Shown here piece by piece: positions 44,459 through 53,143 of a stretch of 53,465 nucleotides of DNA (the first letter of the stretch is position 1; every line of letters starts with the position of its first letter). This DNA comes from an uncultured Thermomicrobiales bacterium (GTDB lineage Bacteria; Chloroflexota; Chloroflexia; Thermomicrobiales; UBA6265). The stretch spans positions 1 to 53,465 of the forward strand of contig CADCWL010000237.1 of the NCBI GenBank assembly GCA_902806405.1. Reading direction: 5' to 3'. Made by a program: the position numbers and the translations under genes. Below the pieces are notes generated by a model. It ran no database searches. It had not been told where the DNA came from and saw only the letters and a list, made by a program, of their open reading frames with translations.

Positions 44459-45862
44459 ATGACGGCTCGGGGAGCGGGTAGGGGCGCGACGGCCGACGCC
44501 GGCCGTCATCGGAGCGAGACGGGGGACGATTACCGGTCGGCGTCGACCCGAATCCTGATCCTGGGTGGCGGCTTCGGCGGGGTGGCGGCGGCGCTGGAGC
44601 TCGACCGGCGGTTGGCGGGTCGGCCGGGAACGAGTGTGCTCGTCGTCGACCGCGACAACGATCTCCTGTTCACGCCCCTGCTCTGGACGGTGGCCGACGG
44701 GCGCGCCAGCCCGAACGCGGTCGTGGTGCCGATCCGCGCCTTCCAGCGGGACCGCGCCTTCCACGTCCTGCACGCGTCGGTCGAGGCGATCGACCTCGAT
44801 GCCCGCGAGGTGCGGACGTCGGCCGGCAACCGCCCCTACGACCACCTGGTGATCGCGCTCGGCAGCACGACGGCCGTCCCGGATCTGCCCGGCCTGCGGG
44901 AGCGCGCCCGGCCGTTCCACACCCCCGCCGACGCGCTGGAGCTCCGGAACGTCCTGATCGACGCCGTCGAGTCGGCCCACCAGACGGACGACGACGCGGA
45001 GCGGCGGGCGTGGCTCACGTTCGTGGTTGGCGGCGGCGGCGACACCGGCGTCGAGCTGGCCGCGACGATCCACGCCTACCTCGCCGACGCCCTGCTCGCG
45101 GAGTACCCCTGGCTCGCCGACGCCCCGATCCGGGTGGTGGTCGTCGGCCGCGCCGACCGGGTGGTGCCGATGAGCACGCGGCGCACTTCCGCCGCGGTGC
45201 AGAGCGCCCTCGAGGCGGAGGGCGTTGAGGTCCTGACCGGCGCCGCGATCGAGGAGGTGACGGAGCGGGCAGTGCGGACCTCCAAGGGGGAGATCCCGGC
45301 GCGGACGCTCTTCTGGGCGGCCGGGATCACGTCGCCGCCGCCGGTCCGGTCGCTGCCGGCGGAGCACGCCAAGAACGGATCCCTCCTGGTGGATGACCGC
45401 CTCCGCCTGCCCGGGCACCCCGAGGTCTTCGCCATCGGCGATTCGGCCTGGGCCTTTGATGCGGCGACGGGAGAGCCGGTGCCGCCGACGGCCCAGGCGG
45501 CGGAGCACGCCGGGCGCTACGTCGGCGAGGCGATCGCGGCGATCCTGGTCGGCCAGGAGCCGCCGCCGTTCCGCTTCCGGACGAAGGGGCGGCTGGCGCT
45601 GCTGGGGAGCGGCCGGGGCGTCGCCGAGATCGGCGGCCTGACGCTCCGGGGGCGGCCGGCCTGGCTCCTCTGGCACGGCTACTACCTGTTCCGGATCCCC
45701 TCCTGGCGGAATCGACTCCGGCTGCTGGCGGACTGGCTGCTCTCGGGGGCGACGGGCCGGGAGACGGGGCAGCTCCGGCTTGCACCGGGGAGCGCGGGCG
45801 CGGACACGGCCGGCGGGGGGACGGAGACCGCGCCACCGACGGGCGCGGACGGATCGCGGTAA
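44459..45862 (+). CDS. Type II NADH dehydrogenase-like FAD oxidoreductase
   Basis: A 467-residue single-subunit flavoprotein that should pass electrons from NADH to quinone without pumping protons. The FAD-binding Rossmann motif is ILILGGGFGGVAAALELDRR near residue 36. The NADH-binding one is LTFVVGGGGDTGVELAATIH, and VFAIGDSAWAF is the second FAD contact. PPTAQAAEHAGRYVGEAIAA is typical of NDH-2, and the C-terminal part with AWLLWHGYYLFRIPSWRNRL is the membrane-associated helix region. The ATG at 44459 follows GGGGAGG; the frame is open to a GTG at 44432. It stands alone after selA. Confidence 0.9.
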   Translation: MTARGAGRGATADAGRHRSETGDDYRSASTRILILGGGFGGVAAALELDRRLAGRPGTSVLVVDRDNDLLFTPLLWTVADGRASPNAVVVPIRAFQRDRAFHVLHASVEAIDLDAREVRTSAGNRPYDHLVIALGSTTAVPDLPGLRERARPFHTPADALELRNVLIDAVESAHQTDDDAERRAWLTFVVGGGGDTGVELAATIHAYLADALLAEYPWLADAPIRVVVVGRADRVVPMSTRRTSAAVQSALEAEGVEVLTGAAIEEVTERAVRTSKGEIPARTLFWAAGITSPPPVRSLPAEHAKNGSLLVDDRLRLPGHPEVFAIGDSAWAFDAATGEPVPPTAQAAEHAGRYVGEAIAAILVGQEPPPFRFRTKGRLALLGSGRGVAEIGGLTLRGRPAWLLWHGYYLFRIPSWRNRLRLLADWLLSGATGRETGQLRLAPGSAGADTAGGGTETAPPTGADGSR

Positions 45863-48056
45863 GCCCAACGGATCGCTCCCCGCCCATCGCGGTTCTCTCG
45901 GCATCGCGCAGTACGTCGCCGCGGCCCGGTCGAAGCCGAGGCGCCGCCACGCTCGTATCCCGCCAACGACCGGCCCCGGACGCTTCTTGCTCCCAACCCC
46001 CCGTCCACCTCCGTGACGTGCGCTCCTTCCGGCCCCGGGCGGAGCAGCGGGACGCGCCACGGACGCGCGTTGTCGTCCGCTCCACGGGAGACAGGGCCAC
46101 AGTGACCGAATACCCGGAGGACGACACTCATATCTCAGCGTCCGAGTCGACGTCTGGCTCGGACGGTCGCGGGACGCGCGAAGCGGACCGCCCCCGGGCG
46201 AGGCGGAGCCGAGCGGGAGGTTTACGGCGAGCCGACCGATCCCCTTCGCGGTCCAGTACGGCCGCAGTCCACGGTGCCGCCAGTCGGCTTGCGGATAACC
46301 TCGCACTCTTCTCGGCGCACGTTTTCCGCAAAGCCGAAGCGGTCGGGTAGCAACCCTGCAGGGGCAAGCGACGACGCCCGAGGGCGGCCGGCGTGCCCGG
46401 TGTCGGCCCGGGCGGAAGACGTGCTCGCCAGAGGGTGGCGGGAGACGGTTCGGAGCGGGCGGCACCGGGGCCACGGTACCGGCCTCCCTCACGGGCGGCA
46501 TTGCCGGAGATGCCCCGACGACCGCGACGGTCCACCCGACCGTTCGCCGGACGAGGCCGCCCTCCCCGGACGGCGGCGCTGACGGGCCGGACGATCCGCC
46601 CGCGGCGCCCGAAGGCGCGGCGTGAAACGTGATCGGTGGTCAGCACCCGCGCCTCGGTCGGCCGCGCGGCGCCGCCGTCCACGATCTCGGCCGAATCGCC
46701 CGCGCCCATAGCCAAGCCGAGCCGGCCGCAGCCCGTGGACGCGGCCGCGTCCCGACCCGCCCTCCACTCACGCGTCGCGTCGGCCGTTGCCGACCACCGG
46801 TCGCGACCGGACAGCGCCGCGGCCGCTTCGGCCGGGGACGGTCGGCGGAGGATGGCGAGACCGAGCGGGATCCCGAGCCGGACCGGTGCGGCGGGCGTCG
46901 CGACGCCGCCGTAAGCAACCATTCCGAACGGGGGCCGGGCGGGGAACACCGGCACGCTGCCGCGAACCGGACCGAGCGGAGCAGGCACCCGACGCTCAGC
47001 GGCAGCGCACCGACCCGCATCGTCCAGTGGACGGGCTCGCGCTTGTCGGTGCCGGCGACCGTGTCGAAGACCCCGTCGCGGACGAAGGGGGCGTAGCGGT
47101 CGCGGGAAAGAGCGGAGAAGTCCAGGATGCGAGGGGTCGCCATGACCATCGGCGCAAGCCCGATGGAGTTGCGCATGTCGATCCTCGTCGTGGGACCGCA
47201 CGGCGCTTCCCTCCGCGCCCGCATCGTGCGCCGCTCGCGGTCGGTGATCCACCGGGCGGCCATTGAACGACGCTGCGCCGGCGCACCACCGGACGCGGGA
47301 CGACTGCGCGGTCAGGTTGGTGGCAGCGGACCGGGTGGTAGCCGCCTGCCGGATGCTTACGGGAGGCGCCGGCGCGGTTGCCGTCAAGCCGTTGGCGCCG
47401 TCGCCCCTGGTTCACCTACGGGAGCTCTCATCACAAGTCCCGACGCGGGACACGCTGCCGTGGGTGGCGCTGGAGCGGTGGGAGCGGGGCGGGACGGGGC
47501 GGGTCCTCGCTGTGCGACCGACGATCGCCGCGCCGACCCCCTGCCTGGAGCGGCCCGTCCCTGCGGCGAACGCCGGGGATCCGCAGGCAGGCGGGGACGA
47601 TCGGCCCCCGGCGATGGGCGGCGCGGCCGCCAACCCGGCCGTCGCCGACGCGGCCGACGACTCGATCCTCCACATTGCGCTGCGCCACGCCTCGGAGCCG
47701 CGGATCGCCTGATTGGAGAGGCTGTCCTGCGCGCTCGGCCTTCCCCCGGCGGAAACCGCTGCCGCGCCCCCGTCGACCACACCCCCGACCTCGGCGTCAT
47801 CCGCCTCATCGGGAATAGCCGGGGCGGCCGCACCAAGCTGGAACAGGGGGCATACGACCGGCACCGGGTCGGAACGCTGGTGCCCGAGGCCGCGCCGGAG
47901 GAGGCGAACCGAGGATGCCCCGTTGGCGACGGCGGCACGACTGCGCGCCGCGGGGGCAAGGACCGCGCGGAACGCAGCGTCGATCGCGGTCCCAGCCCTC
48001 GGCTGGCGTTGCGGGCCGGCCGGCCCGCCATCCGGCTGCCGACCGACCCGCCGCCG
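45863..48056. other. 2.2-kb gene-poor region with ORF remnants
   Basis: This is the longest stretch without a recognisable gene. Open frames occur on both strands, but most are Arg/Pro-rich shadows. Two pieces look more protein-like: a minus-strand segment at about 47000-47180 (MRNSIGLAPMVMATPRILDF, then APFVRDGVFDTVAGTD and VHWTMRVGALPL), and a plus-strand segment at about 47386-47712 (HLRELSSQVPTRDTLPWVAL ... ADAADDSILHIALRHASEPR) ending in TGA at 47710-47712. Neither has a clean start, and I do not recognise either family, so they may be decayed genes. Confidence 0.4.
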
Positions 48057-49946
48057 CTACCGCCCCGGGGTGGCGCTCGTACGCGTGTCGCGGAAGTAGG
48101 GGCTGGGGGGCGGGTAGAAGCGCTGGTGACGGTCGGCGAGGGCGGCGACCTGGGCGCGGAGGTCGGCGAGGGAGGCGCGGTCCTCGCCCTCCTGGGCGGT
48201 CTGGAGGTTCGCCTGGAGCTGGCGCATCAGGTAGCCGAAACGCTCTTTGCCGAGGAGATCGAGGGAGGTCCGCGCCTCGCGCTCGATGTCCCCCGGGAAC
48301 TGGGCGGGGGTGCCTTCGAGCGAGCCAAGGAGGCGATCGGCGTGATCGGCGACCGCGTCGTCGAGGCCGGCCACGATCGACTCCGCCTCCAGATCCAGCG
48401 GGATCCGCTCGTCCCGGAGCACGCGCAGCAGCTCGCGGTTGCGACCGTCCATCAGGTCGTCGGCGGGGACCAGGGGCAGGACCTCGCGGCAGATGGCGCG
48501 GTGCTTCAGGAGGAGGGCGAGCAGGTGGTCTTCGTGCGAGGCGCGGAGCATCCGCGGCGCCGCGGCCACGGGGGCCGGGCGGTCGCTCGCGCGCGGCTCG
48601 ACCCGGAGCGCGGAGCGGCGGACCTCGGCGAGGACGACCCGCTGGTCGAGCTGGAGCCGGGTCGCCAGGCGGGCGACGTGGTGCGACTGGACGATCCGGT
48701 CGCCGACCTGGCCGAGGACGGGGGCCGCGCGCTTGATCGCCTCCGCCTTGGCCTGGGCGTCGTTGCGGTCGACGCCGCTGGTGACCGCCTCGATGAAGAA
48801 GTCGAGGAATGGCTGGGCCTGGGCGACAACCTCCGGCCACCGCTCCGGATCCTTCCGGATCAACTCGTCCGGGTCCTTTCCTTCCGGAAGGCGGACGATC
48901 GCGATCTCGGCGTTGAGCTTCCGCTCGAAGCGGATGATGCCGCGGGCGTCCGGAACCGGCACCGCGTCGGCATCCAGGGCGCCCTGCATCGTCTCCAGCG
49001 AGCGGAGCGTCGCCAGTTGGCCCGCCGCGTCGGCGTCGAGGGCGAGGACGATGTGCTTGCTGAGGCGCTTGACCAAGGCGACCTGGGCCTCGGTAAAGGC
49101 GGTGCCCATCGCGGCGACGACGTTGCCGTGGCCGAACTGGTGGGCCGCGATGGCGTCCATGTAGCCTTCGACGATGACGACCTGGTCGCGCCTGCGGACC
49201 TCCTCCTTGGCGAGGTCGAGGCCGTAGACGAGGGAGCTCTTGTCGAAAATCGCCGACTGGGGCGAGTTCAGGTACTTCGGCTGCCCCTCGCCGACGATCC
49301 GGCCGCCGAAGCCGACGACGCGCCCCTCCCGCGTCCGGATCGGGAAGAGGAGACGGTTGCGGAAGCGGTCGTAGTAGCCGCCGGAGTCGCGCTCCTGGAG
49401 GAGGCCCGCTTCGTGCGCGAGCGCGGGGTCGACGCCGCGCTGGGCGAGGTACTGGTGGAGGGCGTCCCAGCGGTCGAGGGCGTAGCCGAGACCGAAACGG
49501 GCGACGACCTCGGACGAGAGGCCGCGCTGCTCGACCACCTCGCGGCCGGGGGCGCCTGCCTGGCTGTTGAGCAGGATGTTGGCGTAGAAGTGGGCCGCCA
49601 TCTCGTTCAGCTCGATCAGGCGCTGGCGGTGGGCGTCGACCTCCGGGGCAACGCTCGGGACGCTGGCGAGCTCGACGCCGGCGCGCTTCGCCAGCTCCTG
49701 GAGCGCCTCGCGGAAGTCGACGTGCTCGATCTCCTGGACGAAGGTGAAGGCGTCGCCCCCTTTACCACAGCCGAAGCAGTGGAAGTTTTGGGAGTCGGGG
49801 AAGACCACGAAGCTCGGCGTCTTCTCCTGGTGGAACGGGCATAGGCCTTTGTAGGAGCGGCCGGCCCGCTTCAGCGGCGCGTAGCCGCCGATCAGCTCGA
49901 CGATGTCGGTCCGCTCCCGAACCTCGGCGACGGAATCGCGGGCCAT
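48057..49946 (-). CDS. dnaG: DNA primase
   Basis: DnaG makes RNA primers for replication. The 629-residue protein has the N-terminal zinc ribbon (Cys36, His39, Cys57 and Cys60 in GLCPFHQEKTPSF and NFHCFGCGKGGDAF), the RNA polymerase core with the basic patch and TOPRIM domain (VIVEGYMDAIAAHQFGHGNV and HIVLALDADAAGQLATLRSL, including the metal-binding acidic residues), and a C-terminal helicase-interaction region. The GGYYDRFRNRLLFPIRTREG motif is typical. The ATG at 49946 follows AAAGGAGCACGC. The dgt gene lies upstream on the same strand, 130 bases away. Sigma factor rpoD, often nearby, is not in the window. Confidence 0.96.
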   Translation of the reverse strand: MARDSVAEVRERTDIVELIGGYAPLKRAGRSYKGLCPFHQEKTPSFVVFPDSQNFHCFGCGKGGDAFTFVQEIEHVDFREALQELAKRAGVELASVPSVAPEVDAHRQRLIELNEMAAHFYANILLNSQAGAPGREVVEQRGLSSEVVARFGLGYALDRWDALHQYLAQRGVDPALAHEAGLLQERDSGGYYDRFRNRLLFPIRTREGRVVGFGGRIVGEGQPKYLNSPQSAIFDKSSLVYGLDLAKEEVRRRDQVVIVEGYMDAIAAHQFGHGNVVAAMGTAFTEAQVALVKRLSKHIVLALDADAAGQLATLRSLETMQGALDADAVPVPDARGIIRFERKLNAEIAIVRLPEGKDPDELIRKDPERWPEVVAQAQPFLDFFIEAVTSGVDRNDAQAKAEAIKRAAPVLGQVGDRIVQSHHVARLATRLQLDQRVVLAEVRRSALRVEPRASDRPAPVAAAPRMLRASHEDHLLALLLKHRAICREVLPLVPADDLMDGRNRELLRVLRDERIPLDLEAESIVAGLDDAVADHADRLLGSLEGTPAQFPGDIEREARTSLDLLGKERFGYLMRQLQANLQTAQEGEDRASLADLRAQVAALADRHQRFYPPPSPYFRDTRTSATPGR

Positions 49947-50078
49947 GCGTGCTCCTTTGTAGCCAGAGTGGTCAGTAGCCGGTGTCGGGTGCCAGACCGC
50001 CCGGAGAGCGCCAACTTGAGCGATCCACCGCTCAGCTCCCCCGTCGCCGGCCGCTGCCTCCGGGCTCCTGCCGCCTCG

Positions 50079-51140
50079 TCAGACCGACCAGTGCCGCGGC
50101 ACGAAGAGCCGTTCGTAGAGCTCGATCGCGAAGCGGTCGGTCATCGAGGCGACGTAGTCGGCGGCCTGGCGCTCCGGCGGGTCGGCGAAGGCGGGGAGGC
50201 GGTCCTCGGCGGGGAGGCGGGCGGGGTCGGCGGCAAAGTGGGCGAAGAGGGCGCGGACGATGTGCTGGGCGCGGTGGGTGTTCGACTCGGCATTGAGCGG
50301 CGTGTAGACGCGGGCGAAGAGGACGTCGCGCAGGTTGTCGGCGGCGGCGCGGACGTCGGGCGAGATCCGGATCGCGCCGGGGAGGGCGTCCGTCTCCGAC
50401 TGGTCGATCACGTCGCAGACGATGGCGTCGATGCGGGCGGCGTGCGTCTCCCCGAGCCGTTCGAGGACGGGGCGCGGCACGTCCTCGTCGGCGATCAAAC
50501 CACCGCGGAGGGCGTCGTCGAGGTCGTGGTTAACGTAGGCGATGGCGTCGCTCATCCGGACGACCTCGCCCTCCAGGGTGGCTGGGCGCGTGCCGCCGTC
50601 GCCGGCGATGCCCGAGCGGAATTTGGAGTGGTTCAGGATGCCGTCGCGGACCGGGTCGGTCAGGTTCAGGCCGCGGCCGTCGCGCTCCAGACGGTCGACG
50701 ACGCGAAGACTCTGCTCGTTGTGGCGGAAGCCGGGGAACGCCTCCGCGAGGGCGCGCTCGCCGGCGTGGCCGAAGGGGGTGTGCCCAAGGTCGTGGCCGA
50801 GCGCGATCGCCTCGATCAGGTCCTCGTTCAGGCGCAGGGCACGCCCGATGGTGCGAGCGACCTGGCCGACCTCCAGGGTGTGGGTGAGTCGGGTCCGATA
50901 GTGATCGCCCACGGGGGCGATAAAGACCTGCGTCTTGTGCATCAGCCGACGAAAGCTCTTGGTGTGCAGGACGCGGTCCCGGTCCCGTTGAAAGGCCGTC
51001 CGGACGCCGCTCTCCGCCTCCGCCTCGGCCCGGGCGGCGCCCCGGCTCGGGGTCGCGGTCGGCGCCAACCATCCCGCCTCGCGCGCTTCGAGGGCGTCGC
51101 GGGCGGTCAAGGATCGGGCGGTCGCCGGGCCGATGGCCAA
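50079..51140 (-). CDS. dgt: dGTPase-family HD phosphohydrolase
   Basis: A 353-residue deoxyguanosinetriphosphate triphosphohydrolase-like protein. The HD-domain metal ligands are visible as RTRLTHTLEVGQVART (His) and IALGHDLGHTPFGHAGERAL (His-Asp), and RVLHTKSFRRLMHKTQVFIA is the usual substrate-entry segment. Such enzymes split dNTPs into nucleoside and triphosphate and adjust dNTP pools. I chose the TTG at 51140 because GGAG lies six bases upstream and it starts the conserved region. The frame is open to 51401, but a TAGAAT promoter element (51207-51202) would then lie inside the gene. Pairing with dnaG is common. Confidence 0.9.
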   Translation of the reverse strand: MAIGPATARSLTARDALEAREAGWLAPTATPSRGAARAEAEAESGVRTAFQRDRDRVLHTKSFRRLMHKTQVFIAPVGDHYRTRLTHTLEVGQVARTIGRALRLNEDLIEAIALGHDLGHTPFGHAGERALAEAFPGFRHNEQSLRVVDRLERDGRGLNLTDPVRDGILNHSKFRSGIAGDGGTRPATLEGEVVRMSDAIAYVNHDLDDALRGGLIADEDVPRPVLERLGETHAARIDAIVCDVIDQSETDALPGAIRISPDVRAAADNLRDVLFARVYTPLNAESNTHRAQHIVRALFAHFAADPARLPAEDRLPAFADPPERQAADYVASMTDRFAIELYERLFVPRHWSV

Positions 51141-51201
51141 GGGTCGTCTCCGTCGGGGCGCCGCGAGGCCGATTCGGTCGAAAACGGGGACGCCGAACCG
51201 G

Positions 51202-51234
51202 TATTCTACACGGACGGTGTCCGGACACGTCCGT
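51202..51234 (-). promoter_or_regulatory. dgt promoter with overlapping palindromic operator
   Basis: On the minus strand TAGAAT (51207-51202) is a good -10 about 60 bases before the dgt TTG. Just upstream of it lies the palindrome ACGGAC-g-GTGTCC|GGACAC-GTCCGT (plus strand 51210-51234), with one extra base in one arm. No TTGACA-like -35 hexamer is present at the normal distance; the palindrome occupies that place. A bound dimer would block or replace the -35 contact, so this looks like a regulated promoter. Confidence 0.5.
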
Positions 51235-51436
51235 CGGGCGCGACCCGCCCGCACGAGACGCGACGGCCGATGCCCGTGCCCCGGCCCGCACGCGTTGCCG
51301 TCCGCGCCGCACCGGCGAACGGGAACGGGGCCGCGCCGTCCGCTCCGCCTACCGGAGGCGGGGGGCGAGACGCCCCCGGACAGGCGACGCGGCCACCACA
51401 CCCCGTCCGGTTGCGGAGTTGCCCGAAAGGTTTTGG

Positions 51437-52699
51437 ATGACGAGCGGGACTACTACCATGGTCGACCGAGCGCGCGAGATGGTCGACGAGGTCTACCGCG
51501 CAGAGTCGCGGCGCGTCTTCGCCACCCTGATCCGCCTGCTCGGCGACTTCGACCTCGCCGAGGACGCGCTCCAGGACGCCTTCGCCGCGGCGCTGGTGCA
51601 ATGGCCGCGGGACGGCGTGCCGGCCAGTCCCCGGGCGTGGCTCGTCTCGGCCGGACGCTTCAAGGCGATCGACCGCGTCCGACGGCGCGCCCGCTTCGAC
51701 GCCTCGCTGGCGACGCTGGCCGAGGGGTTGACGGAGACCGACGGTGCGGACGCCGGGTTGGGCGACGACGAGATCGCGGACGACCGCCTGCGGCTGATCT
51801 TCACCTGCTGCCACCCGGCGCTCTCGCCGGAGGCCCGCGTTGCGCTCACGCTGCGGGAGGTCTGCGGCCTCACCACCGAGGAGATCGCCCACGCTTTCCT
51901 CACCGCTCCCGCCACCCTCGCCCAGCGCATCGTCCGCGCCAAGGCGAAGATCCGCAACGCGGCGATCCCGTACCGGGTGCCGCCCCCGGCCGAGCTGCCG
52001 GACCGCTTGGACACCGTGCTCCAGGTGATCTATCTCGTCTTCACCGAAGGGTACTCCGCCTCCTCCGGTGGATCGCTCACGCGGCCCGATCTCTCGGGGG
52101 AGGCGATCCGCCTGGCGCGGCTCCTCCTCGCTCTGCTGCCGGAGCCGGAGGCGGTGGGTCTGCTCGCGTTGATGCTGCTGCACGAGTCGCGGCGTGCGGC
52201 ACGGACCTCCCCGGGCGGGGACCTCGTCCTGCTCGAGGACCAGGACCGGACCCTCTGGGATCGGGACCTGATCGCCGAGGGAACGGCGCTGGTCGAGCGC
52301 GCGCTCCGGTCCGGGAGGTTCGGCCCGTACGGGCTGCAGGCGGCGATCGCGGCGGTTCACGCCGAGGCGCCGAGCGTCGGCGCGACCGACTGGGCTCAGA
52401 TCGTCGGCCTCTACGACGTCCTGGCGCGGGTCGAGCCGTCGCCGGTGGTTGCCCTCAACCGCGCCGTCGCGGTCGCCATGCGCGACGGCCCCGCGGCGGG
52501 CCTGGCCCTGGTCGACGCCATCCTGGCCGGTGGAGACCTCGCCGACTACCACCTGGCCCACTCCGCGCGGGCGGAGCTCTGCCGCCGCCTGGGCCGAACG
52601 GCCGAAGCACGCACCGCCTACGAGCGCGCGCTCGCTCTCGCGCGGCAGGAGCCGGAGCGCCGGTTCCTCGAGCGGCGGCTGGACGACCTGCGGGACTGA
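51437..52699 (+). CDS. ECF42-like RNA polymerase sigma factor with long C-terminal domain
   Basis: The 420-residue protein starts at ATG 51437 (AAAGG six bases upstream). Region 2 reads VDEVYRAESRRVFATLIRLL, GDFDLAEDALQDAFAAALVQ, WLVSAGRFKAIDRVRRRARF. Region 4 is DRLRLIFTCCHPALSPEARV, ALTLREVCGLTTEEIAHAFL, TAPATLAQRIVRAKAKIRNA. The CCHPAL motif and the roughly 200-residue TPR-like C-terminal domain (VYLVFTEGYSAS-type motif, here IYLVFTEGYSASSGGSL; GPYGLQAAIAAVHAEA; ALNRAVAVAMRDGPAAGLAL) mark the ECF42 group. Most ECF42 genes sit next to a DGPF (YCII) protein gene; none is seen here, but the next gene is a VOC-family protein, another frequent partner. There is no anti-sigma gene. Confidence 0.92.
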   Translation: MTSGTTTMVDRAREMVDEVYRAESRRVFATLIRLLGDFDLAEDALQDAFAAALVQWPRDGVPASPRAWLVSAGRFKAIDRVRRRARFDASLATLAEGLTETDGADAGLGDDEIADDRLRLIFTCCHPALSPEARVALTLREVCGLTTEEIAHAFLTAPATLAQRIVRAKAKIRNAAIPYRVPPPAELPDRLDTVLQVIYLVFTEGYSASSGGSLTRPDLSGEAIRLARLLLALLPEPEAVGLLALMLLHESRRAARTSPGGDLVLLEDQDRTLWDRDLIAEGTALVERALRSGRFGPYGLQAAIAAVHAEAPSVGATDWAQIVGLYDVLARVEPSPVVALNRAVAVAMRDGPAAGLALVDAILAGGDLADYHLAHSARAELCRRLGRTAEARTAYERALALARQEPERRFLERRLDDLRD

Positions 52700-52810
52700 C
52701 ACGGAGCCCGGCGCAGAACCGGTGTGAGGCGCTCGTGCTCAGGCCTGGCGGGGCTTCACCGGTTCAGCCCAGGGTTCGGGTGCCCAGGCCCCAACCCCGC
52801 GCGAAGCCGA

Positions 52811-52848
52811 CGCCCCGGCGCCCACCCGGCGCCCCGGCGCCCACCCGG
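52811..52848. repeat. Two tandem 19-bp repeats
   Basis: CGCCCCGGCGCCCACCCGG occurs twice head to tail, with a partial third copy (CGCCCGG) after it. Confidence 0.8.
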
Positions 52849-52924
52849 CGCCCGGACGAGTGCGCCCGCCCGGTCTTTGGCCCACCGTTTCGGCTCCCGA
52901 TCGCCCCCGAGCGCAGCCCCCGGC

Positions 52925-52961
52925 CTCCCTCGGTGCCGCCACCCCGGGGGCACCGAGGGAG
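52925..52961. terminator. Hairpin downstream of the sigma factor gene
   Basis: A perfect 13-bp stem (CTCCCTCGGTGCC / GGCACCGAGGGAG) with an 11-base loop. It is probably transcribed with, or ends, the sigma factor mRNA. There is no T-run. Confidence 0.5.
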
Positions 52962-53143
52962 CCGACCGCTGCCGTCTACGGCGGGGAACCGACGCGCGTT
53001 GGAGACCGTCGCGTCCCCTGTCGATCCCGCACGTCTCCGAACGACTACCCGGTGTCGCGGTCGTTCGGCCCGACGCCGGCGCCGCGGAACGGCCGGTCGG
53101 GATCGTCCGGACCGCCCGACGCCACGCAGCAGCGGAGGACGCC

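Larger units (their letters stand above)
52700..53143. other. Intergenic region with a tandem repeat and a hairpin
   Basis: About 440 bases between the sigma factor and the VOC gene. It holds two perfect 19-bp tandem repeats (52811-52848) and a 13-bp hairpin (52925-52961). No coding frame with a recognisable product was found; in particular, no DGPF/YCII gene. Confidence 0.5.

Noticed and set aside
46128-47387. 419-residue minus-strand open frame
   Set aside because: Arg/Ala/Pro composition, no motif and no ribosome-binding site; only a short overlapping segment in another frame looks like protein.
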